Part shown: positions 50,763-60,167 of the stretch, one piece after another
Position numbering within the stretch: position 1 is the stretch's first letter
Layout of the letters: each line of letters opens with the position of its first letter
Assembly: GCA_036005185.1 (NCBI GenBank)
Contig: DASYQS010000064.1
Span: 1 to 64,000 of the forward strand
Direction of reading: 5' to 3'
Source of the DNA: VBAU01 sp036005185
Lineage (GTDB): Bacteria; Bacteroidota; Bacteroidia; Chitinophagales; Chitinophagaceae
Length of the DNA: 64,000 nucleotides
Position numbers and translations under genes: made by a program
Notes under the pieces: model-generated
Seen by the model: only the letters and a program-made list of their open reading frames with translations
The model's database searches: none
What the model was told of the DNA's origin: nothing

Positions 50763-53561
50763 ATGCAAAAAACTCTTCTCATTTTTATTTTCTGTTTTTG
50801 TTTTTGTGCTCTCAGACTTGTGGCTCAAACGGAGGATCAAAAACAAATGAAGAATGCTTTCTTTGCTATAAAAATAAATCGTTATGGCATTGGTGAATTA
50901 TTAAAAACAGATGATATCCATCCCACTAATTACATAAGAACTGGAAGAGTATTTGGCGATGTAACAGTGAAATTTATTTCTGAAAGAAGGCTGGATTCTA
51001 TAAAAGCTTCAGCGTTCAGCAAAACAAATTTTTTACAAGATGGAAAAAGCGTGGGTGTTTGGCAACCGGATAGTGTCAAAAATTATCCATTGCTGTTATC
51101 ACAAACATTTTCTTTAGAGAACGATGCTTTAGTATGGAACATACAATTGACTAACACAACAGCATATACTATTCGGATAGAAGACCTTGCATTACCTTTT
51201 TCTTATAACGCAGGAGGCGGAGAAAATCCAATGGAAATATTTGAACAAAGGGTCATAAAGCATCATTTTATTTCAGGCAATAATTCTTTTATTTTTTGGG
51301 AACGCCCAACAGGTTTAGGGCCCTACCTGGTAATGTTCCCTTTGCCCGGTTCTTCATTCGAATATTTTTCTACAGCATCAGCTTCTCCCGGTGAACGCGG
51401 ATTGTTCCAGGCTTTTATTCATTCATCTCTTACTGGCAGTAGGGAATTGAGAGGTAAATGGAGGCAACCTCATACTTCAGCAACCATTGCAGCTAAAAGC
51501 AGTATAACGTATGGATTTAAATTTCGCTGGGCCAGTGATTATAATGACGTCCGAAACATACTCGCAGAAGAAGGATTGATTGATGTGCAGGTGATGCCAG
51601 GCATGACTGTTCCCAGTGATCTTGAAGCAACAATTGCTTTAAGAACAAATCAAAAAATTCACACCATAGATGCTGAATTTGTGTCGGCTACAACTATAAA
51701 ATATTTAGGTGAAAAGAAAAAGGGAACACAGCTGTATAAAATCAAATTTTTACGCCTGGGTGAAAACAAACTAACTATCCATTATGGTGATAATTACAAA
51801 ACCTACCTGGAATTTTTTGTAACCGAACCCTTAGAAACGCTATATAAAAAACGTTCTTCTTTTATAGTAAATCATCAGCAACACAAAGTGCCTGGCAAAT
51901 GGTATAACGGGTTGTTTGGTGTTTACGATATGAAAAATGCGGTATTACGTGGTCCCGATAATCCCGATTATTTTGATACCAGCCGTTTGAGTTATGTATT
52001 AACCTGCGATGATCCCGGTCTCTGCAAAGCTCCTTTTGTAGCTGCAAAAAATGTCTTTTACCCGGATCAAAAGGAGATTGATGCAGTTGAATACTATATT
52101 AGAAATTTTGTATGGGGTGGTTTGCAACGCACCGATAAAGAAACTCCATATCCTTATGGAGTTTATGGTACGCCAAGTTGGTATGTAAACCGGGACACCA
52201 CCAGGCGCAGGAGAAATACAAATGACAGGAACCAGGAACGGGTCCATGTATGGCGTTCTTATGATTATCCGCACATCATCATGTTGTATTACCACATGTA
52301 CCAGGTGGCAAAAATGTATCCTGGCATGGTGCATTATCTTGATCAGAAAGGATATCTCGAAAGAGCTAAGGAAACTGCTAAAGCCTATTTCAAATATCCT
52401 TATGAAATTCTTCCCTGGTATGAAACATATAAGTGGGGTTGTTACAACGAATTATTATTGATAGATCTGATTGCTGATTTAAAAAAGGAAGGTTTTAAAG
52501 AAGATGCTGAATTCCTCACCAATGAATGGGAAAAAAAAGTAAAATATTTTGTTTATGATGATCCTTATCCTTTCCGTTCGGAGTATGCAATTGATGCTAC
52601 AGCATTTGAGTCAAGTCATGCACTCGCAAAGTATGCTGTGCTTAATACGTTGAAGCCAGACAGCAATTTATGGTATGATAAAAATTTAAAACGGTGGTAC
52701 TCGCATCCTCAAATAAAAAAAGAAGATGGTGGTCGTTTTATGGACAGACAAATACAGGCAAATATGGCGCTGAGAGGTGTTATTGAACCTGCTTACTATT
52801 TTTTAGGAAGTGATTTTCGCGGAAGAAGTGATAGTTATACATTAAGTTACATGTCGCAAATGGGCGGATGGTCTATACTCGATTATGGATTACATTTTGC
52901 AAACGATCCTTCTGATTATATCCGTCTGGGTTATCAATCATACCTCAGTTCCTTCGCACTGATCAATTCAGGAACACCGGAAACAAATTATGGTTTTTGG
53001 TATCCCGGAAAGGAAAATGACGGAGCTACGGGCTGGGCATTCGAACCACAGCAATTTGCAACTTCATGGATACAAAAACCGCAAGGGAGAGGGCCATGGT
53101 TTTATGATGGTGAAATAGATTTAGGATTTGGTGGCGCTACCCGTATGGCTGCAACGGTTGTAACAAGCGATCCCATTTTTGGTTTGGTGGCTTATGGTGG
53201 CGAATTAACAGAAATAAATAAATTAATACAGGTGATTCCGAAAGACGGGCTGCGCAGAAGATTATATTATCGAAATGACATTCATAAAATAGATATTGAA
53301 TTAAACAGGGATGGTTTTGCAAGGGATAAATTTATCACTATTGAATCTTCAGGGAAATCAGTTCAATTGATTTTAGAGAACAGAACTGCAGATGCGCATC
53401 ACACTCAAATCAATATTAAAGGACTAACTGGTAATTACGAGGTAAAAGCAAACGGTAAACCTATTCAACAGATGAATTTAAATAGTGCCGGATCAATCAT
53501 TACAATCCCTGTTGCCTCAAAAGGAACAACAACTATAATTCTGAATAAATTGTCCAAATAA
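50763..53561 (+). CDS. Large secreted protein of unknown function, possible (alpha/alpha)6 glycosidase (DUF5695-like)
   Basis: A 932-residue exported protein (signal about 1-22, ending LVAQ). Residues 30-380 are beta-rich (GRVFGDVTVKFISERR, SLENDALVWNIQLTN) and 380-780 helix-rich with aromatic and acidic motifs (YGVYGTPSWYVNRD, WRSYDYPHIIMLYYHMY, YETYKWGCYNELLLID). This is the layout of an (alpha/alpha)6 barrel with an N-terminal beta-sandwich. The C-terminus is beta again. It resembles DUF5695 proteins, but I cannot confirm that by eye. No catalytic assignment is possible. It lies between the hydroxyproline and M61/GH51 genes, so a glycan of the same substrate is its likely target. Confidence 0.6.
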   Translation: MQKTLLIFIFCFCFCALRLVAQTEDQKQMKNAFFAIKINRYGIGELLKTDDIHPTNYIRTGRVFGDVTVKFISERRLDSIKASAFSKTNFLQDGKSVGVWQPDSVKNYPLLLSQTFSLENDALVWNIQLTNTTAYTIRIEDLALPFSYNAGGGENPMEIFEQRVIKHHFISGNNSFIFWERPTGLGPYLVMFPLPGSSFEYFSTASASPGERGLFQAFIHSSLTGSRELRGKWRQPHTSATIAAKSSITYGFKFRWASDYNDVRNILAEEGLIDVQVMPGMTVPSDLEATIALRTNQKIHTIDAEFVSATTIKYLGEKKKGTQLYKIKFLRLGENKLTIHYGDNYKTYLEFFVTEPLETLYKKRSSFIVNHQQHKVPGKWYNGLFGVYDMKNAVLRGPDNPDYFDTSRLSYVLTCDDPGLCKAPFVAAKNVFYPDQKEIDAVEYYIRNFVWGGLQRTDKETPYPYGVYGTPSWYVNRDTTRRRRNTNDRNQERVHVWRSYDYPHIIMLYYHMYQVAKMYPGMVHYLDQKGYLERAKETAKAYFKYPYEILPWYETYKWGCYNELLLIDLIADLKKEGFKEDAEFLTNEWEKKVKYFVYDDPYPFRSEYAIDATAFESSHALAKYAVLNTLKPDSNLWYDKNLKRWYSHPQIKKEDGGRFMDRQIQANMALRGVIEPAYYFLGSDFRGRSDSYTLSYMSQMGGWSILDYGLHFANDPSDYIRLGYQSYLSSFALINSGTPETNYGFWYPGKENDGATGWAFEPQQFATSWIQKPQGRGPWFYDGEIDLGFGGATRMAATVVTSDPIFGLVAYGGELTEINKLIQVIPKDGLRRRLYYRNDIHKIDIELNRDGFARDKFITIESSGKSVQLILENRTADAHHTQINIKGLTGNYEVKANGKPIQQMNLNSAGSIITIPVASKGTTTIILNKLSK

Positions 53562-53714
53562 TTTTCAGTTAGTGTAAAAACAAAATGAAAAAGCTTCTCT
53601 TACATTGCAAGAAGCAGTAGTTCCGGAGATGGAATTTATTTATCAAATGAACGAAGTGCGACGCGACAGAATATTCATAGCAGTAATGCAGATCGGTAAA
53701 TAATCAAATTTTTT

Positions 53715-55565
53715 ATGAAGAGAAAACGAATTTTTTATAGGATCTTTCCTCTTGTCCTATTCGTTTTTATATCGCTGTTTGCGTTTGCCCAAAAGCAGAA
53801 TAAGAAAATTTTATTTACGGTATCAATGGAGCATCCTGAAGCACAAAAATTCCAGGTTCAAATGAAGCTTGAAAATAGCGGTACAAAAACAATTGATCTT
53901 AAAATGCCGGTATGGTCACCTGGCTATTATCAAAAAATGAATTATGCAAACAATGTTGAGAACTTTCACGTAACAAATGATTCAGGAACAGAATTAAAGT
54001 GGCAGAAAACGGCTGATAATACCTGGCGAATATCCGGCAATGGCGCAAACACCCTAAGCATAACTTATGAAGTAAAAGGTACAAGACCTTTTGTCGCAAG
54101 TAATTTTTTAGATACGACAAGAGGTTATATTGTTCCCGTGGGCATGTTCATGCACATAAACAATGTAATCCAACAACCAGTACAAATTACCGTTAAACCC
54201 TATTCTAAATGGAAAAATATCGCAACGGGATTAGATACTGTTGCAGGTATGCGGTTTACTTATACAGCTCCGGATTTTGACATTTTATATGATAGCCCTT
54301 TATTGATTGGTAATCTTGAAACATTGCCTTCATTTACAGTCAAAGGCATTCCGCATTATTTCATTGGATATAGGCTGGGTGAATTTGATCGTGTGCAATT
54401 CATTGCCGATTTAAAAAAAATAGTGGAAGCTGCCACTTCAGTCATCGGTGATATTCCTTACAGGCATTATACTTTCATTGCAGTTGGTCCTGGTGCAGGT
54501 GGCATAGAACACCTGAATTCGACTACCGTCAGCTTCAGTGGTTCAGGATTGAACACAAGAGAGGGCCGTTTACGATTGTTAAATTTTCTTTCGCATGAAT
54601 ATTTTCATCATTACAATGTAAAAAGGATCCGTCCGATTGAATTAGGGCCTTTTGATTACGATAACGGAAGCCGCACTAAAATGTTATGGCTTTCTGAAGG
54701 TGTAACTGTGTATTATGAATGGATCATCCTTCGACGTGCAGACATCACCAGTAAAGAAGAGTTTTTAAATGCGATCAGTTCTGCTATCCGCACATTCGAA
54801 CGAAAGCCCGGACGTTTTTTTCAAACACTCGAACAGGCCAGTTATGAAACATGGTCGGATGGTCCGTTTGGCCGTACAGGCGACGAAGTGAATAAGACTA
54901 TATCATACTATGAAAAAGGTCCTTTAGTAGGAATGCTGCTGGACTTAGCGATTAGGCACGAAACAAAAAATAAAAAATCGCTTGACGATTTGATGCGAAC
55001 ACTCTATAAAGAATATTATCAAAAGAAAAAAAGAGGATTCACGGAAGAAGAGTTTCGAAAAGAGAGTGAAAAGATTGCCGGAAAACCACTGCCTGAGATT
55101 TTTGAATATATCAGTACAGTAAAAGAGCTTGATTATCCGAAATATCTTTCTTATGCAGGACTGACTATTGATACAGCGTTACATGAAGTTGAAGGTTCTT
55201 ACTTCGGAGCATTAGTTCAGCAAAAAGGAGAAAAATTTGTGGTATCATTGGTTGAGGCCAATTCTCCTTCTGCACAAGCCGGAGTTAAAGCAGGAGATGA
55301 AATCGTTGAAGTCAATGGGAACAAGATGGATTCAAAAGCATTCACTGCATTGCTTCAATCAAAAAAGCCCGGAGAAAAATTAAGTATCGTTATATCAAAC
55401 AATGGGGTAAGCACTACAAAAGAAATAATGCTTGCAAAAAAATTTGAAAAAAGTTTTCGCATTTCACCAATAGCAAATCCTGATCCTCTTCAAAAACAAA
55501 TATGGACAGATTGGTCAAGAGGAGCAGATAGCGAAATTGCGAGCAAACAGTATCAATTCAATTAA
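53715..55565 (+). CDS. Secreted M61-family metallopeptidase with PDZ domain
   Basis: A 616-residue exported enzyme (signal ending AFAQ) of the glycyl-aminopeptidase M61 family. The zinc site is HEYFH at 294-298 with Glu328 (WLSEG). A PDZ domain lies near 455-560 (VVSLVEANSPSAQAGVKAGD, then EIVEVNGNKM). It should cleave after or at glycine/alanine-rich peptides in the periplasm. GH51 follows after 16 bases. This is the third peptidase in the same run. Confidence 0.9.
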   Translation: MKRKRIFYRIFPLVLFVFISLFAFAQKQNKKILFTVSMEHPEAQKFQVQMKLENSGTKTIDLKMPVWSPGYYQKMNYANNVENFHVTNDSGTELKWQKTADNTWRISGNGANTLSITYEVKGTRPFVASNFLDTTRGYIVPVGMFMHINNVIQQPVQITVKPYSKWKNIATGLDTVAGMRFTYTAPDFDILYDSPLLIGNLETLPSFTVKGIPHYFIGYRLGEFDRVQFIADLKKIVEAATSVIGDIPYRHYTFIAVGPGAGGIEHLNSTTVSFSGSGLNTREGRLRLLNFLSHEYFHHYNVKRIRPIELGPFDYDNGSRTKMLWLSEGVTVYYEWIILRRADITSKEEFLNAISSAIRTFERKPGRFFQTLEQASYETWSDGPFGRTGDEVNKTISYYEKGPLVGMLLDLAIRHETKNKKSLDDLMRTLYKEYYQKKKRGFTEEEFRKESEKIAGKPLPEIFEYISTVKELDYPKYLSYAGLTIDTALHEVEGSYFGALVQQKGEKFVVSLVEANSPSAQAGVKAGDEIVEVNGNKMDSKAFTALLQSKKPGEKLSIVISNNGVSTTKEIMLAKKFEKSFRISPIANPDPLQKQIWTDWSRGADSEIASKQYQFN

Positions 55566-55581
55566 TAAAACAGTCCATTGA

Positions 55582-57543
55582 ATGAAAAAAATCTTTCTCT
55601 TCTGTACAGTTTGTGTTTGGTTAATTACCGGCTATTCTCAAACAAGCGCCATCGTTATCCAGCCTGATAAAAAGCTGGCTGCGATTTCACCAACGATGTG
55701 GGGCTTATTTTTTGAGGACATCAACTTTGCTGCCGATGGTGGAGTTTATGCAGAGATGATCAAGAACCGTTCTTTCGAATTCAATACACCATTCATGGGA
55801 TGGCGGAGACTGATGGGACGAAATCCGCAGGGGAGAATTGATGTATTTAATTCAGGCAATGAGAATAATCCACGTTACATACAGATCATTAATAACAGCC
55901 CTGATTCGTTAATTGGATTGCAAAATGATGGCTTCAGAGGAATGGGTGTAAAGGAAGGAGCGACGTATGATTTTTCGGTGATCGCAAAAAAAGTTGGAGA
56001 AGGAAGTCCTTCTCTAGAACTTCAATTGATCAACAGTAAAGGAGACATCATTGGGAAATCATCGGTTAGCAATATTGGAACTGAATGGAAAAAGTACACT
56101 GCATTGTTTACTTCTTCTGCTACCGATGCCAAAGCTGCATTTAAAGTTCTAATAAAAGGGCCAGGCACTTTGCAAATGGATATGCTTTCTCTTTTTCCGA
56201 AGGAAACATGGAAAGGACGGGAGAATGGTTGGAGATCTGATTTGGTTCAAAAGCTTGCCGATCTGAAACCAGGATATCTTCGTTTTCCTGGTGGTTGTAT
56301 TGTTGAAGGCCGTGATCTCAACAACCGCTATCAATGGAAAAAAACTGTCGGAAACATAGAAGACAGAAAAGTCATCATCAATCGTTGGAGTTCTGAAATT
56401 GCGCAGCATTCTCCTGCTGATTATTACCAATCTTACGGACTTGGGTTTTACGAATATTTTTTACTGGCGGAAGACATCGGCGCTGAGCCTTTGCCCATTC
56501 TCAATTGCGGAATGGCTTGTCAGTTTAATACAGGAGAATTGGTTGCAATGGATCAATTAGATCCTTACATACAAGATGCACTCGACCTGATAGAGTTTGC
56601 CAATGGAAATACCGATACCAAATGGGGAAAGTTAAGAGCGCAAATGGGTCATCCCGCACCATTCAATTTGAAAATGATTGGCGTTGGTAATGAACAGTGG
56701 GGACCGGAATATGTTCCAAGAGCAAAAGCATTCACGGATGCGATCAAATCAAAGCATCCCGAAATTGAATTGATCGGATCTGCGGGACCTTACTCAGGAG
56801 GAGATCTATTCACCTATCTGTGGGGACAAATGAAAACCCTAAAACCCGATCTGGTTGATGAACATTATTATGCTCCCCCCAATTGGTTCTTACGAAATGC
56901 AAAGCGTTACGATAATTATGATACTACCGGACCGAAAGTTTTTGCAGGTGAGTATGCAGCACATGATCGTCCGCTGGAAGATGGAAGAAGAAAAAATAAT
57001 TGGCTGGCTGCATTAAGCGAAGCAGCATTTATGACTGGCCTTGAACGAAACGCTGCTGTTGTAAAAATGTGTTCCTATGCACCACTGTTCGCTCATGTAG
57101 ATGCCTGGCAATGGTCGCCGAATTTGATTTGGTTCAATAACCTCACGTCATTCGCTACTCCAAATTATTATGTGCAACAATTGTATGCAACCAACAAAGG
57201 AAGTTATGTGGTTTCTGCATTGATGAACGATTCTGTAGTTGCTGGAAAGGATAGTTTATATGCTTCTGCTGTCATTGATACTAAAACAAATGAGATCATC
57301 ATCAAGCTGGTGAATGTGAAACCTGTTTCGAAGACAATCAGTTTCAACATAAGTGGTAATGGAAAGCTTGCTAAGAAAGCTAGTGTGGTCAGTTTATCAA
57401 GTACCGATTTGCAGACTGAGAATACAGTGGATCAACCAACGAAGATTGCCCCGGTAAGCAAAGAGATTAAGATATCTGGAAAAACATTTAGGTATGATGC
57501 AGAACCGAATAGTATGAATGTGATCAGGATAAAAAGAGCATAA
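55582..57543 (+). CDS. Secreted GH51 alpha-L-arabinofuranosidase
   Basis: A 653-residue exported enzyme (signal ending GYSQ). Residues 40-210 contain the start of the GH51 fold and a CBM4/9-type jelly roll (SFEFNTPFMGWRRLMG). The (beta/alpha)8 barrel carries the acid/base Glu371 (VGNEQWG) and nucleophile Glu427 (VDEHYYAPPNWF). A C-terminal beta domain follows. It releases alpha-L-arabinofuranose, including terminal alpha-linked residues on arabinan or extensin side chains. It starts 16 bases after M61 and is followed by GH31 after 35 bases. Confidence 0.92.
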   Translation: MKKIFLFCTVCVWLITGYSQTSAIVIQPDKKLAAISPTMWGLFFEDINFAADGGVYAEMIKNRSFEFNTPFMGWRRLMGRNPQGRIDVFNSGNENNPRYIQIINNSPDSLIGLQNDGFRGMGVKEGATYDFSVIAKKVGEGSPSLELQLINSKGDIIGKSSVSNIGTEWKKYTALFTSSATDAKAAFKVLIKGPGTLQMDMLSLFPKETWKGRENGWRSDLVQKLADLKPGYLRFPGGCIVEGRDLNNRYQWKKTVGNIEDRKVIINRWSSEIAQHSPADYYQSYGLGFYEYFLLAEDIGAEPLPILNCGMACQFNTGELVAMDQLDPYIQDALDLIEFANGNTDTKWGKLRAQMGHPAPFNLKMIGVGNEQWGPEYVPRAKAFTDAIKSKHPEIELIGSAGPYSGGDLFTYLWGQMKTLKPDLVDEHYYAPPNWFLRNAKRYDNYDTTGPKVFAGEYAAHDRPLEDGRRKNNWLAALSEAAFMTGLERNAAVVKMCSYAPLFAHVDAWQWSPNLIWFNNLTSFATPNYYVQQLYATNKGSYVVSALMNDSVVAGKDSLYASAVIDTKTNEIIIKLVNVKPVSKTISFNISGNGKLAKKASVVSLSSTDLQTENTVDQPTKIAPVSKEIKISGKTFRYDAEPNSMNVIRIKRA

Positions 57544-57578
57544 AAGCGATTCAATAGGATCAATTTAAAAAACAGAAA

Positions 57579-59891
57579 ATGCGTTTCTCTACCTTATTAA
57601 TTTTTTTGTCACTTCTTACTACTGGTTTTGTTTCAAATGCCCAAAAAATAACCGCAGGAGGCCAACCTGCACAATTGGATATAAGAACAGCAGGAGAACA
57701 AAGCATTCGCATTACACTTAAACCAATAAACTTTAAAGAAAATTATCCTTTTACTCCTGCTGTTGTTGAAAGAAATTATCCTGCTCCTGCAATCAGTCTT
57801 AACGAAATTTCAAAGTCTGTAAAAAAGAAAGTAGGGAATCTGAATGTAGAAGTTTTGTCATCGCCACTAACTGTAGTAGTAACAAATACAAAGGGTGAAG
57901 CAGTGCAAAAATTAATTTTTAGTGATGACGGAAATCTTTCTTTTCAATTAAATGATCAACCGGTATTAGGTATGGGAGAAGGTGGGCCAAGACCTGAACG
58001 TGGTACAAACTGGCGCAATCAACCCATCCAATTTGACCGTCGTGGAAAGATTGACAGCATGCAACCACGCTGGCAAAGTGATGCTTATGGTTCACGAAAT
58101 CCTGTAGCCATGTTGATAGGAACAGAAGGTTGGGGCCTTTTTGTAGCCACTCCGTGGGTATATGTTGATCTAAGAAAAAAAGATGAAGGAATTTTTATTC
58201 CGTGGAAACCTTCAGGAGAGGTAGTGTCGCAAAATCAAAGAAACCAGCAATTGAATCAAGGTAAAGGAATTCATCCTGTAGATAAAATTGTTCCGGGTCT
58301 TTATGATCTTTTTGTTTTTGATGCTCATGATCCTGCCAAATTCATGAAAGATTTTTCAGTAATTACAGGACCTGCTGTCCTGCCCCCCAAATGGTCACTG
58401 GGTTATATGCAATCTCATCGTACACTTGAAGATGAAACACAAATGCTTGGTGTCATTGACAGCTTTCGTATAAAAAAAATTCCTGTTGATGCAGTTATCT
58501 ATTTAGGGACAGGATTTACGCCACGCGGATGGAACAAAAGACAACCTTCATTTGAATTCAATCCTGAAGTGTTCAAGCGTAATCCAAAAGATGTACTTGC
58601 AGATATGCATGCGAAAGATGTAAAAGTTATTGTACACATTGTTCCGTTTGATAGAGACCGTTTGCCAACACTTCACGGAAACATCCCACCGAAGGCAGAA
58701 GAACAATTGGATTCAGGACATATTTCCAATTACTGGAAATATCATGTAAATCTTGTCAAAACAGGTATTGATGGTTTCTGGCCTGACGAAGGTGATTGGT
58801 TTAATTTGTTTGAAAGGATCAAGCGGTTTCAAATGTATTACCAGGGACATCTTTCAACCAATCCAAATATTCGTCCCTGGAGTTTGCAACGTAATGGATA
58901 CCCCGGCATAGCACAGTGGGGTGGATGGGTATGGTCGGGAGATACAGAATCTTCATGGAAAACATTGGAAGGTCAGGTAGCAGTTGGTCTCAACTATTCA
59001 TTGAGCATTGGACCTTACTGGGGTTCCGACATTGGTGGTTTTTATCCGAATGAAGAATTAACGGGTGAACTTTACGCCCGATGGTTTCAGTTCGGTTCTT
59101 TTTGCGGATCATTTCGTTCACATGGAAGAACTTGGTGGACACGTTTGCCCTGGGGTTGGGGCCTGAGCGATCTGGGTCCATTAGAAGGTAATCGCTATCC
59201 GCTAAAATCTGAATTGAACAATTCTGCAATTGAACCGGTAGTTAAAAAATATGATGAGTTGCGTTATCAACTCGTGCCTTATACGTACACACTTGCATGG
59301 GAGGCGCGAAATAGTGGAATGCCCTTGATGCGTGCTATCTGGCTTCACTATCCCGGAGATGAAAAGGCAAGAGGAATGGCAACGCAATATCTCTGGGGAC
59401 GTGATCTGCTGATTGCACCTGTATTTGAAAAAGGAGCTACATCATGGCAAGTCTATCTTCCAAAAGGAGAATGGTACGACTGGTGGACAAATAAAAAAGA
59501 ACAGGGTGGGCAAACAGTTACCCGTGCAGTAGATCTTTCTATCATGCCTATTTATGTACATGCCGGCGCCATAATTCCCGTTGATCCTGTTCGTCAATAC
59601 ACAAGTGAAATAGTTAATGAGCCCACAACTTTAAAAATTTATAGTGGTGCTAATGGACAGTATACATTGTATGAAGATGATGGCATCAGCCAGGATTATC
59701 TAAAAGCCAAAGGAACTTGGACAAGTATTACCTGGAATGACAAAGAGAAAAAGCTGACTATTCAACCCGGAGGCGCTCCGAAAGATGCAACCAATATTGC
59801 AGCACAAAGGCAATTTAAAGTTGAATTAATTCCGAAGGGCATAATTAAAACTGCAGAGTACAACGGCAAACCTGTTCATGTAAAGTTTTAG
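57579..59891 (+). CDS. Secreted GH31-family alpha-glycosidase
   Basis: A 770-residue exported enzyme (signal ending SNAQ). The (beta/alpha)8 barrel has nucleophile Asp403 (FWPDEGDW) and acid/base Asp455 (SGDTESSW), with the GPYWGSDIGGF segment typical of GH31. The family covers alpha-glucosidases, alpha-xylosidases and others, and the subtype cannot be fixed. It is the last plus-strand gene of the run starting at M1, after GH51. Within a plant-wall locus an alpha-xylosidase or alpha-galactosidase-like role is possible. Confidence 0.88.
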   Translation: MRFSTLLIFLSLLTTGFVSNAQKITAGGQPAQLDIRTAGEQSIRITLKPINFKENYPFTPAVVERNYPAPAISLNEISKSVKKKVGNLNVEVLSSPLTVVVTNTKGEAVQKLIFSDDGNLSFQLNDQPVLGMGEGGPRPERGTNWRNQPIQFDRRGKIDSMQPRWQSDAYGSRNPVAMLIGTEGWGLFVATPWVYVDLRKKDEGIFIPWKPSGEVVSQNQRNQQLNQGKGIHPVDKIVPGLYDLFVFDAHDPAKFMKDFSVITGPAVLPPKWSLGYMQSHRTLEDETQMLGVIDSFRIKKIPVDAVIYLGTGFTPRGWNKRQPSFEFNPEVFKRNPKDVLADMHAKDVKVIVHIVPFDRDRLPTLHGNIPPKAEEQLDSGHISNYWKYHVNLVKTGIDGFWPDEGDWFNLFERIKRFQMYYQGHLSTNPNIRPWSLQRNGYPGIAQWGGWVWSGDTESSWKTLEGQVAVGLNYSLSIGPYWGSDIGGFYPNEELTGELYARWFQFGSFCGSFRSHGRTWWTRLPWGWGLSDLGPLEGNRYPLKSELNNSAIEPVVKKYDELRYQLVPYTYTLAWEARNSGMPLMRAIWLHYPGDEKARGMATQYLWGRDLLIAPVFEKGATSWQVYLPKGEWYDWWTNKKEQGGQTVTRAVDLSIMPIYVHAGAIIPVDPVRQYTSEIVNEPTTLKIYSGANGQYTLYEDDGISQDYLKAKGTWTSITWNDKEKKLTIQPGGAPKDATNIAAQRQFKVELIPKGIIKTAEYNGKPVHVKF

Positions 59892-59898
59892 GTTCAAA

Positions 59899-60099
59899 TC
59901 AATCTACATTCTTTTTTACAAGGTATCCCGAAACAAAAAAGCAAACGCCTGAAATAAAACCTGTGGTAATAATTCCGTGGGGAGTATAAATAGGATAGAA
60001 CTCCCTCATCGAGATGGGCTTTAGACTTAAATAAATTGATAAGAGCGCAAAAAAGGCCCCTAATAAAAGAAATAGATAAACAAATGTTTTTGAGTTCAT
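59899..60099 (-). CDS. Small two-helix membrane protein, unknown function
   Basis: A 66-residue protein with two hydrophobic segments (about residues 5-25 and 42-60) separated by a polar loop (LKPISMREFYPIYTPHG), ending in KKN. No family recognised. It lies in the gap between convergent GH31 and the GH127/146-type gene. The start codon and length are plausible for a real gene, but it could be a chance frame. Confidence 0.45.
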   Translation of the reverse strand: MNSKTFVYLFLLLGAFFALLSIYLSLKPISMREFYPIYTPHGIITTGFISGVCFFVSGYLVKKNVD

Positions 60100-60167
60100 A
60101 ATTATATTGTTGGATGAGAACTGTTAGAATAAAACAATAATTTTTATTCAACCAGATCATAATACAG

